This document shows positions 47,466-55,514 of a DNA stretch of 64,000 bases, in pieces. This DNA is from Sinorhizobium garamanticum (GTDB lineage: Bacteria > Pseudomonadota > Alphaproteobacteria > Rhizobiales > Rhizobiaceae). Both the position numbers and the translations under genes were made by a program. The notes below the pieces were generated by a model. The model was not told the origin of the DNA. It searched no databases and saw only the letters and a list, made by a program, of their open reading frames with translations. Within the stretch, counting starts at the first letter, position 1; every line of letters begins with the position of its first letter. Where the stretch lies: positions 744,001 through 808,000 of the forward strand of contig NZ_CP120374.1 in assembly GCF_029892065.1 (NCBI RefSeq), given 5' to 3'.

Positions 47466-48133
47466 GGCAAATCTCCCGTCTGAGGTGGCTGCCCCCAGTG
47501 AACCGCCGGGAGCAGTCCAAAAAATTCTACGCCTGCATATTGTGGCGAACAATACAAAGCGTCTGGACAAATCGAAAATGCGCCCCCAGCTTTCGGCCAT
47601 GGGCAGATTCCTGGATGGGAAGGTGGCGCTGATAAAACGCACCCCGCTTCGGGTTCTTTCGGAGCCGATCTTGCACGCGGGCGGCCCACGGCTCCCTCTG
47701 TGGGCGACGATCATGTGAATGTCCGAAGTGGAGAAGCGGCTCGAACGTCAGTCAATTGGTGCACCCTACTCGTTCTGATCAACGACGCGAACGACCGCTC
47801 CCCACCCACTACTGCTGGTGCTGAGCGGCCAGCGAAGGCGCGTTTAGGGCCTAGAAGCGGAAATTATTGCCGCTCTACGCACGTGCTGACTGGGGCCCAA
47901 AGCCAGGGCACAAAGGTGGCATCCACGGTCGCCGCGATCGGAAAACCATCGGGAATTCAAAGGCAATTTCGCTAAGCCTTTGAAAGGATGTGGGAATCAG
48001 GCTCCCTCAGCCAGCCATTTTCAAAAGCAAAATCAAGAAGTTAAGGCAACGCCAGCTTGGCCAGACGGCCTTTTACATGTCGCGCCATGTTGCAAATGAA
48101 TTTCGTTGAATTTCAACGACTACCGTGAAGACA

Positions 48134-48159
48134 CGGCGGCTCCACGCGACATGGAGTGC
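48134..48159. repeat. Imperfect direct repeat, copy 1
   Basis: A 26-base unit beginning CGGCGGCTCCACGCGACA. It matches 48565-48590 at 23 of 26 positions; all three differences are transitions. The two copies flank the DUF6074-like gene. Confidence 0.55.
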
Positions 48160-48210
48160 ATGTTTAGGAGATGACCACCGGGGATGATTTCTAATCGCGC
48201 CCGGATCGGC

Positions 48211-48462
48211 CTAAGCGGATGCGTTGTTCTCTTCGTTGGCGAACGCCACCTGCAGATCCATCTGGACCGCGTGCATGAATAGGCCGGCTTGGCGCGATAT
48301 CTCTTCCTCGACAACGCCCAGCCTCCTGTGCGCTGCGGCGAAGCTAACCATCTCTGACCGCCAGAAATGATTTGCCGCCTCTCCATGGAGCCGTTGAAGG
48401 GCTTCTGCGCATCGTTTGACATCACCTGTGCGCCGATCGGACGGGAACTGCAGAACGGTCAT
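48211..48462 (-). CDS. DUF6074-like small rhizobial protein
   Basis: An 83-residue soluble protein with the family pattern MTVLQFPSDRRTGDVKRCAE, then HFWRSEMVSFAAAHRRLG, EISRQAGLFMHAVQMDL and an acidic end. GGAG lies five bases before the ATG at 48462. Members are found in many copies in rhizobia; the function is unknown. A pair of 26-base direct repeats flanks the gene. Confidence 0.75.
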   Translation of the reverse strand: MTVLQFPSDRRTGDVKRCAEALQRLHGEAANHFWRSEMVSFAAAHRRLGVVEEEISRQAGLFMHAVQMDLQVAFANEENNASA

Positions 48463-48564
48463 GCTGTCTCCATTGTTGCCCAGGCGAATCGCCTGAGGAT
48501 GGGGCCACAATCGCCGCCAGTCCTTCACAAAGATTGAACAGATTGCTCATGCCGGCTCCAAGAA

Positions 48565-48590
48565 CGGCGACTCCACGCGACACGGAATGC
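48565..48590. repeat. Imperfect direct repeat, copy 2
   Basis: A 26-base unit beginning CGGCGACTCCACGCGACA, the counterpart of 48134-48159 with three transitions. Confidence 0.55.
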
Positions 48591-48623
48591 GACATGGCTA
48601 TCGGGTCTCTGCCTTGGCAAAGA

Positions 48624-48836
48624 TTACCCCGTTAGTTTGACGGCAGTTCCGCTTGCAGCAACGAACAGTATCCCGCCTCCAGACCCGCCTGCAGATACTT
48701 CGCTGTAGTAAAGGCGGACCGCGATAATCGCATCTGCTCCGATGGCGGCGGCTTCCGCTTTAGTTCGTCCCTTTGGGCGATATTGACTCCCGCAAGCATC
48801 CTGCCATCCTGCACCAATACGTTGGAACCAATGGGA
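48624..48836 (-). pseudogene. Relic of a YbjQ-type (UPF0145) protein
   Basis: One minus-strand frame, ending at TAA 48624-48626, reads FQRIGAGWQDACGSQYRPKG, then AAAIGADAIIAVRLYYSEV and GTAVKLTG. This matches the C-terminal part of YbjQ-type putative heavy-metal-binding proteins. The helix between the two halves is deleted and no N-terminus remains, so it is not functional. Confidence 0.5.
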
Positions 48837-48846
48837 GGTTCTTGTT

Positions 48847-49299
48847 TTGGATGCAGTGTACCCTGGGGATACAGCTAGCGTTCACGATATTCTCGATCTG
48901 GCATCGCATTACCGAGCAGCCGCGATTTTGCTTGGGGAACGCTCCCCTCGGGGCAAACCGCTATCGCACACTCCACGCCGGCTTCTGGCCCTGCACTCGA
49001 TTGAGCTCTACCTGAATGCGTTTCTACTCACCAAAGGACATGACCCCAAGGCCATCCGTGGCCTTCAGCACAAGATTGACGAGCGCGCTCGAAGGGCGAT
49101 TGATGCCGGCTTGATCCTGCGCAAGCGTACGACCGAACACTTGGAGACCCTGACCTCGAACAGGGAATATCTCGTCACAAGATACGGTCCTGAAATGACC
49201 GCTACCCTCTCCCAGGTAAACCGAGTTATGGCAACGCTCGACGAGTTGTCGCAGAAGGTACCGAAAGTCGTAAGGGGCGCTGCGCCACCGCAGCGCTAA
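48847..49299 (+). CDS. HEPN-domain-like protein
   Basis: A 150-residue helical protein that I place with HEPN-like proteins because of ALHSIELYLNAFLLTKGHDP followed by GLQHKIDERARRAIDAGL. An R-x4-H (RLLALH) resembles the HEPN ribonuclease motif but lies early in the chain. GGGAGG eight bases upstream supports the TTG start at 48847. There is no partner nucleotidyltransferase gene beside it. It could be a solitary RNA-binding protein or half of a lost toxin-antitoxin pair. The 346 bases that follow contain a small GGAGGC/GCCTCC hairpin at 49492-49507 and no gene. Confidence 0.6.
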   Translation: MDAVYPGDTASVHDILDLASHYRAAAILLGERSPRGKPLSHTPRRLLALHSIELYLNAFLLTKGHDPKAIRGLQHKIDERARRAIDAGLILRKRTTEHLETLTSNREYLVTRYGPEMTATLSQVNRVMATLDELSQKVPKVVRGAAPPQR

Positions 49300-49645
49300 A
49301 GCCTGACGAAGTCGGCGCAGGCCGGACGCAATCAACAAAACCCGCGTAGGAACCAGATTTCGACCGCCCCGCATCGCGCCGGCATAGAGACATCGGAAAA
49401 GCCTTCCCTGAGCGTTTTACGGCCGTAGGGAAGCGTTGAGGCCGGCGCCCTTTTGATTTCCGATTTGGAAATTTCAATCAGCGCCTGCATTGGAGGCATA
49501 CGCCTCCTTGTGCCGTTGACCACGGATGTACTGCCAGCGGCACGGGGTGGCGACAGAAGGGTCGGGTACAGCCCGGTCTTTTTTATTGCCTACTGCGCGC
49601 GAGATGCCAATCTATGCGATTATAAGGTGTGGTGGGAGAGATGAC

Positions 49646-49867
49646 GTGGCGAGAAGCAAGGAACACATCGATAACCTGCTGAGACTGCGTCAGGAATTGG
49701 TCGAGCGTCGACGCGCGGTTGCCAGTAATAAAGAGCCAGGGGAGATCGTGGCAACTGCAAAGGGCGTGATTGAATTTCAGATGAGCATCGAGGCGATCGA
49801 TCGAGCCATAGACGACGAAAAAAGGCTACACGGGGCTTCAGTAGCCCGATCGGGCGGCGCCCCCTAA
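49646..49867 (+). CDS. Small hypothetical helical protein
   Basis: A 73-residue protein starting with GTG at 49646, with GGGAGAG upstream. It is soluble and helical (IDNLLRLRQELVERRRAVAS and FQMSIEAIDRAIDDEKRLHG), perhaps coiled coil. I do not recognise a family. It is convergent with the small gene at 49909. Confidence 0.5.
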   Translation: MARSKEHIDNLLRLRQELVERRRAVASNKEPGEIVATAKGVIEFQMSIEAIDRAIDDEKRLHGASVARSGGAP

Positions 49868-49908
49868 TCCTTGGTCACGCGTGCCCGGCCGGATCTGGTC
49901 AATCTGCG

Positions 49909-50097
49909 TTAATATTCGCTGATCTTGTCCATGATCTCGTCAGGTGTCTCGTTAACCTGGAACATCACGCAGGTCCCGTTATTGGGCGCGAAGGTGACGA
50001 GAGTGGTGCGCCGCTTGCCCTCTACCCGATGGAAGTGCGTAACAGTGTCCATGTTGATGAAAATCGGTCCATTGCTGTCGTGCAATTCGAGCCACAT
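49909..50097 (-). CDS. Small hypothetical protein, FlbD-like in shape
   Basis: A 62-residue protein with AGAGGA eight bases before the ATG. It starts WLELHDSNGPIFINMDTVTH and ends NETPDEIMDKISEY, a beta-rich pattern that recalls small FlbD-type proteins, but the similarity is loose. Function unknown. Confidence 0.55.
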   Translation of the reverse strand: MWLELHDSNGPIFINMDTVTHFHRVEGKRRTTLVTFAPNNGTCVMFQVNETPDEIMDKISEY

Positions 50098-50337
50098 GGA
50101 TTGATCCTCTCTCTGAGATAGCGTGCCTCAAGATAGCACCAAAAGAGCCCGGGAAATGTGGCGGTCAACAATCACAGTAGTCCCTTTGGGCGGCGGGTGG
50201 AGAAGGTTTCAGCGGTTCCACGATGGATGATGAGGAACGGCAGGAAATCACCTACACTACGGGGGACTCCTGGCCTTTTTTGTGCTCTGGAGGAACCATA
50301 CTCTACCTACGATGTTTCGTCCCTTTGGACGGGCGAT

Positions 50338-50541
50338 ATGACGAAGCGCCACATAAATTTGGCGAGGCGTATCCGGCGGATAATGACATCCGCCCGCAAC
50401 ATCGATTTCCTCCGATCTCTGCCCGTGTTCCAAGTCCAGCCGCTGCCCCTGAAGTTCGTCGATCTCCTGCAACAGTTGGATGATGAGGAAAATAACGCTG
50501 GGGAAGCAGGGAAAACAAAACCGCCTTTAGGAACCAATTGA
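50338..50541 (+). CDS. NepR-like small protein (possible anti-sigma factor)
   Basis: A 67-residue frame from the ATG at 50338. The part LRSLPVFQVQPLPLKFVDLL followed by QQLDDEE resembles the core of NepR, the anti-sigma factor of the alphaproteobacterial general stress response, whose motif is a helix, P-x-P and then FxxLLxxL. The N-terminal half is not typical. No sigma factor or PhyR gene lies nearby, as would be usual. It may be a diverged paralogue or a relic. Confidence 0.4.
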   Translation: MTKRHINLARRIRRIMTSARNIDFLRSLPVFQVQPLPLKFVDLLQQLDDEENNAGEAGKTKPPLGTN

Positions 50542-50600
50542 GAGGGGCTGAGCTTTTTGTGCCGCTTTTAAGCGCGGGCTACATATGACTCGCGACTGCT

Positions 50601-50846
50601 TCACGCCCGTCTGCGCTTCGGACTTAGAACCGCGTCTTCTCTGGCTGATTCGGTCGCATGCGGGGCAGGTTCTGACGGACGGCGGTCGATTTCATCGCGC
50701 AGGGTGATAAGATCAATGAAGTGGTCCGCCTGACGGCGCAATTCATCCGCAATCATGGGCGGTTGGGTCGAGATGGTTGAGACGACCGAAACTTTGCGCC
50801 CCTTGCGCTGCAACGCTTCCACAAGAGTCGTAAAAGGGAAACGTTC
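50601..50846 (-). pseudogene. Relic of a NYN/LabA-type RNase-fold protein
   Basis: The last 80 or so residues of a NYN (PIN-like) domain protein: PFTTLVEALQRKGRKVSVVS, then TQPPMIADELRRQADHFIDL and a basic tail. Upstream the frame shows no similarity and the active-site acidic residues of the N-terminal half are missing, so it is a fragment. The next 580 bases, to the secreted-protein gene, hold no gene. Confidence 0.6.
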
Positions 50847-51187
50847 ACGGCGACGCTCAGGCCCGGGAAGTCGCTGGCCGTCTAGAGGACGAGGTTGAGC
50901 TCGTTGAGGCTGTAGAAATCCATCGCTTCGAAATCTTCGGCAACGAGCACACGTCAAGCTCTTATAATCGAGCGGCAGGAAATTCATCTCTCCACGGAAG
51001 GGGCCACCTACTCCGAAGGAATTAGGTGGGAACTATCCTAGCCCGTAAGGGTAGCTTGAATAAAGCGAAAAGCGGGCGCTCCATACTCCGACGACGCCGC
51101 CGCCATCTACCCAACTGGGAGTAGGTATAGAGAGTCGGGGTGCGCTCCTATTCCGAGAGATGGCTGACGACCTCATCCAAGGGGGGG

Positions 51188-51213
51188 TGCCTTGCGCGGA
51201 TCCGCGCAAGGCA
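51188..51213. promoter_or_regulatory. 26-base perfect palindrome upstream of the type I secretion cluster
   Basis: The half site TGCCTTGCGCGGA at 51188-51200 is followed by its exact reverse complement to 51213, directly after a run of seven G. It lies 217 bases before the secreted-protein start. It could bind a dimeric regulator or fold in the leader. Confidence 0.5.
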
Positions 51214-51430
51214 ATTTGGCAATGGCAGCCACGAAAAGTGCCATCAGCGGATTATTTCAATCACCACAGCTATTCGATTGCTGGGCTGCAAAGATTTGCG
51301 GCCAGCAGCCTGCCTCCGCCTCTTTCCACGAAACATGACAGCAGGTGCGCCCCGGCCACTCCAGCGATCCAGCGGGAGGACCTAAACCACTGACGACCGT
51401 TGAGGCCGCTCTTTATAAGGGAGAAGGACC

Positions 51431-54400
51431 ATGGCTATCACGCTCACGCCTACTGGCGCGTTTGTCGTTCTCGATGAAACCGATGGTTTGCAAAACGCGA
51501 CCGCTACACCGTCCCCGCCGTCCCCTGCGGGCGACGCCGACGATAATGATATTTTGGCGAGCAGCCTGCCGACGGCATTTTCGAGCCGGTTGATCACCAC
51601 CTACGGCCTGACGGTGGATGAGGCGGCGCTCAGCGGCTACAACGGCGCCAACACCGGCAGTAACATCCTGACCGTCAGCGGCGCCACCGCGTCCAGCGAC
51701 TTCGCGCTTACCGGCGCCAATGGAGTCGCGTTCACGGATTACGAGACTGGCGCGACCTCCACCTTCAGCAGCGGTTTGTTCGCGGTGGCTGACGACGGGA
51801 CTGTCACGGAAGTCTTTCTCTTCACCGATCCGACCAACAACAACATCGTGTACGGCGTGGCCGGGAACAGCGGCGACGATCCCATCGCGTTCTCGATCTA
51901 TCTCGAAGAAGTCAAGACAGCCGGCAGCACCACCGGCGCCAAGATGTGGACCGTGATCGCAGACGGCTACACGCTGGCGCACAACACCGATGGCAGCAGT
52001 GTTGCTGATCATGACGACTTCCTCGACCTGACGAACAAGCTGTTCGTCTCCGCCATCGGAGAGACCGAATTCTCCTTCGCAAGCGCGCCTTCGGGCCAGA
52101 ACCTCTTCATGATGTTCGGAAACACGTCGCTGGCGATCCTTGTCACCGGCGAGGATCCGGCCAACCAGTCGGCCGGCCAGAACGTGTCGAATGACGGCGA
52201 CACCGTCAATACAGGCCAGGGCGGCGGTGCTACCACGCTCGGCACCGAAGGTCAGCAGATCAAGGCCCAAAAGGCGATGGTCGTCACCTTCGTCACGGGG
52301 GCCAATTCCGACTTCCTCGTTCCTGGGCTTACACCGACCGAGGCAAACCTCGAATCTAACATCGCTTTCTCAGGCTATGCCCAAGACGTCCTGGGTGCAG
52401 AAATCACCATCTCGCAAATGACCCCCGCCAATGTCAACACGAGCGCGACGGTGGAGATCCAGGCCTTTCTCACGGCAGACGGAACCGGCAACAACTACAT
52501 CGACAACAACGCGCTCGTGAACGGCGACACTGGGGTCGGTATCGAGTCGGTGAGCGTTATCCGCGCAGGGGTCGACATCACCGGCACCCTGGGCGTGGCC
52601 GTGACGATCTCCGGCCACACAGCCACGATCACCGGCGTAAAGGATGACGATGTCATCCGGTACACAACCACTGACGAACACAATCGGGTGCTGGTCCGCA
52701 ACGATCAGCCGGCCTCAGGCCAGGGTAGCAACGTGTCCTTCGATCTCGGCGGCTTCAAAATCACGCAGGTCGCGAGTGACGTCGAAGAGATCGGCTCGAA
52801 GGTCCGGTTCGAGGATGACGGGCCGGACGCGGTGGCGAAGGATGTTGCGGGACCGACGGCGACGCTCGACGAGTCGCCGCTGGCGCCGAACGGCGACGGC
52901 GTGAACTCGGTCACGATCTCGGCGGCGACGATCGCTGCCCTGTTCGAGACCCCGGATTTCGGCGAGGACGGCGAGGGCAGCGTGAGCTACACGCTGTCGG
53001 GCGCCGCTGGCGCGCAGACCGGGCTGTGGCTCACCGGCGAGTCGGCACCGGCCGACGAGATCCTGCTGGTCAAGGTCAGTGATACCGTGTGGGAGGGCCG
53101 CAAGGGCGGCGGGACCGGCATCCTCGCCTTCACGGTCTCGATCAATGGTTCGACCGGCGAAGTGACCGTTACCCGCAGCAGCGCGACGCTCGAGCACACC
53201 GTCGACGGTAGCACCGCGGCGGCGCACGACGACGCGCTGACGATGGCGACCACCGCCAACTTGTTCGTGGTGCAGCACCTCACCGACGGCGATGGCGATA
53301 CCGACAGTGCTACCGCAACCAACCCGTTGACCATCAAGTTCGAGGATGACGGGCCGGATGCCGCGGCGAAGAACGTCGCGGGGCCGACGGCGACGCTCGA
53401 CGAATCGCCGGCGGCGCCGAACGGCGACGGCGTGAACTCGGTCACGATCACGGCGGCGACGATCGCAGCGCTGTTCGAGACCCCGGATTTCGGCGCCGAC
53501 GGCCAGGGCAGCGTGAGCTACACGCTGTCAGGCATCGACGGCGCGCAGACCGGGCTGTGGCTGACCGGCGAGTCGGCACCGGCCGACGAGATCCTGCTGG
53601 TCAAGGTCAGCGATACCGTGTGGGAGGGCCGCAAGGGCGGCGGGGTCGGCACCCTCGCCTTCACGGTCTCGATCAATGGTTCGACCGGCGAAGTGACCGT
53701 CACCCGCAGCACCGCGACGCTCGAGCACACGACCGATGGCAGCACCGCGGCGGCGCATGACGACGCGCTGACGATGGCGGCCACCGCCAACCTGTTCGTG
53801 GTGCAGCACATCACCGACGGCGATGGCGACACCGACAGCGCCACGGCCGCCAATCCGCTGGCCATCAAGTTCGAGGATGACGGGCCGGATGCGGTAGCGA
53901 AGAACGTCGCAGGACCGACCGCGACGGTCGACGAGTCGCCGCTTAGCCGCGACGGCGTGAACTCGGCGACGATCGCAGCCGCGACGATTGCCGCGCTGTT
54001 CGAGGCCCCGGACTTCGGAGCCGACGGCCAGGGCAGCGTGAGCTACACGCTTTCGGGCACCAACGGTGCGCAGACAGGGCTGTGGCTCACCGGCGAGTCC
54101 GCGGCTGCCGACGAGATCCTGCTGGTCAAGGTCAGTGATACCGTGTGGGAGGGCCGCAAGGGCGGCTCGGGTGGCATCCTCGCCTTCACCGTCTCGATCG
54201 ACGGCACGACCGGCGAAGTGACGGTCACCCGCAGCAGCGCGACACTCGAGCACACGGACGACGGCAGCACCGTGGCGCAGCATGACGACGCGCTGACTTT
54301 GGCGGCCACCGCCAATCTGTTCGCGGTGCAGCACGTCACTGACGGCGACGGCGACACCGACAGCGCAACAGCGGCCAATCCGCTGACGATCAAGTTCGAG

Positions 54401-55441
54401 GACGACGGGCCGACCGTCACGGTCGAGAACTCCAGCGGGTCATACGCCGTGGGCGCTCAGGGAACCTGGAATGACAACGATCCCGGCAGCGACGGGTTCG
54501 CGTCGCTGAGCGTGAACTTTGATGGCTACGAGATCGACGACGATGGTCCCGTTACCGTCGACACCGCGCTCACAAAGACCGGCGCCTTCACCTTCGACGG
54601 GTCGATCACGGACGACTTCAACGGCGACGGCACCGACGAGACCGTGGACTTCACGCTGACTTTCGATCCGGTCAACGACAGTTATGCGATCGAGGTCACG
54701 ACACCGCCCTGTTCGGTTACCACGTTCTCGACCGCGAACGGAAGCCTTGACGCAGGCGGGCCGGACCCGGTGCGGACGCTGACGGTCAACAGCACCGACA
54801 TCGTGTTCTTCGCCGTCAATGCCCTTGCTCCGACGACCAACGGCACTCCCGCGAAAGACGCAATTGCTGACTTCCTCGACGACAGCGAGGCGACAATTCA
54901 AGGCACCGCACCCTTCCTCAGCCCGGCGGCGATGAATGTCAGCACGGCGGGGATCGGGCTCGCCGACAACCTGTTCGAGGGCAACGCCAACGCCGGAATC
55001 GACGGTGCCACGACGCAAGGCGGCAAGATCGACGAAAGTTTCGTTGTCGACCCGCACGTTGACGTCAGCAGCGTGAAGGTGATCATCAACGACCAGACGA
55101 ACGGTGGTTACACCCCGGCGACCGAGGAGCTTTTCTACCGGATCTACTTCACCGATGGGACGGTCAGTGCTCCGGTCAAGGTCCTCGCGGGAGACCTCAC
55201 GGCCGCCGGCAAAGGCCTGGTCTCCTTCACGGTGGGCGATCCCACTGGGCCGAACGAAATCGACGCGGTACAGCTCCTGATGGGCACAGGTACGATCAAG
55301 GTCCCAACCATCGAGTTCACCACGTCGGTGACGTTTAATCCGGAGCCGCTCCACCTCGACTTCACCGCCAAGCTGTTCGACGGTGATGGCGACAGCAGTT
55401 CGGACCCGTTCTCGATCGATCTCGACGCCACGGTCGTCTGA
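51431..55441 (+). CDS. Large type I-secreted repeat protein (DUF5801/VCBS-like)
   Basis: A 1336-residue acidic, cysteine-poor protein. It has no N-terminal signal, as expected for type I export. Residues 1-455 form a domain I cannot name. Three almost identical repeats follow at about 460-636, 637-813 and 814-988, each starting FEDDGPDA and holding a DTDSATA segment. The C-terminal part ends in LFDGDGDSSSDPFSIDLDAT with a hydrophobic tail, the form of a type I signal. The next two genes encode an ABC exporter and a membrane fusion protein. AGAAGGA precedes the ATG. It is probably a surface adhesin or an extracellular matrix or enzyme scaffold; a catalytic domain is not visible. Confidence 0.8.
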   Translation: MAITLTPTGAFVVLDETDGLQNATATPSPPSPAGDADDNDILASSLPTAFSSRLITTYGLTVDEAALSGYNGANTGSNILTVSGATASSDFALTGANGVAFTDYETGATSTFSSGLFAVADDGTVTEVFLFTDPTNNNIVYGVAGNSGDDPIAFSIYLEEVKTAGSTTGAKMWTVIADGYTLAHNTDGSSVADHDDFLDLTNKLFVSAIGETEFSFASAPSGQNLFMMFGNTSLAILVTGEDPANQSAGQNVSNDGDTVNTGQGGGATTLGTEGQQIKAQKAMVVTFVTGANSDFLVPGLTPTEANLESNIAFSGYAQDVLGAEITISQMTPANVNTSATVEIQAFLTADGTGNNYIDNNALVNGDTGVGIESVSVIRAGVDITGTLGVAVTISGHTATITGVKDDDVIRYTTTDEHNRVLVRNDQPASGQGSNVSFDLGGFKITQVASDVEEIGSKVRFEDDGPDAVAKDVAGPTATLDESPLAPNGDGVNSVTISAATIAALFETPDFGEDGEGSVSYTLSGAAGAQTGLWLTGESAPADEILLVKVSDTVWEGRKGGGTGILAFTVSINGSTGEVTVTRSSATLEHTVDGSTAAAHDDALTMATTANLFVVQHLTDGDGDTDSATATNPLTIKFEDDGPDAAAKNVAGPTATLDESPAAPNGDGVNSVTITAATIAALFETPDFGADGQGSVSYTLSGIDGAQTGLWLTGESAPADEILLVKVSDTVWEGRKGGGVGTLAFTVSINGSTGEVTVTRSTATLEHTTDGSTAAAHDDALTMAATANLFVVQHITDGDGDTDSATAANPLAIKFEDDGPDAVAKNVAGPTATVDESPLSRDGVNSATIAAATIAALFEAPDFGADGQGSVSYTLSGTNGAQTGLWLTGESAAADEILLVKVSDTVWEGRKGGSGGILAFTVSIDGTTGEVTVTRSSATLEHTDDGSTVAQHDDALTLAATANLFAVQHVTDGDGDTDSATAANPLTIKFEDDGPTVTVENSSGSYAVGAQGTWNDNDPGSDGFASLSVNFDGYEIDDDGPVTVDTALTKTGAFTFDGSITDDFNGDGTDETVDFTLTFDPVNDSYAIEVTTPPCSVTTFSTANGSLDAGGPDPVRTLTVNSTDIVFFAVNALAPTTNGTPAKDAIADFLDDSEATIQGTAPFLSPAAMNVSTAGIGLADNLFEGNANAGIDGATTQGGKIDESFVVDPHVDVSSVKVIINDQTNGGYTPATEELFYRIYFTDGTVSAPVKVLAGDLTAAGKGLVSFTVGDPTGPNEIDAVQLLMGTGTIKVPTIEFTTSVTFNPEPLHLDFTAKLFDGDGDSSSDPFSIDLDATVV
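52808..54394 (+). repeat. Three tandem 0.53 kb coding repeats
   Basis: The units are at 52808-53338 (531 bases), 53339-53869 (531) and 53870-54394 (525), each starting TTCGAGGATGACGGGCCGGA. Long blocks are identical in DNA, including silent positions, which suggests recent duplication or gene conversion. Copies of this kind can expand or contract by recombination. Confidence 0.85.
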
Positions 55442-55448
55442 CACAATA

Positions 55449-55476
55449 GCGAGCCCGCCCCGGAGGGCGGGCTCGC
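55449..55476 (+). terminator. Strong hairpin between the secreted-protein gene and its exporter genes
   Basis: A perfect 12-base stem, GCGAGCCCGCCC and GGGCGGGCTCGC, with a CGGA loop lies eight bases after the stop codon. It lacks a T-run, so it is more likely a partial terminator or an RNA stabiliser that lets the secreted protein be made in excess of the exporter. Confidence 0.75.
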
Positions 55477-55514
55477 ACCCTTCCCAAAGGTCTCCAGTTC
55501 ACGGAAGGTAATCG

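Noticed and set aside
50158..50541. The long 127-codon frame as a whole gene
   Set aside because: Only the part from 50338 on resembles a known protein; the upstream part has no signal.
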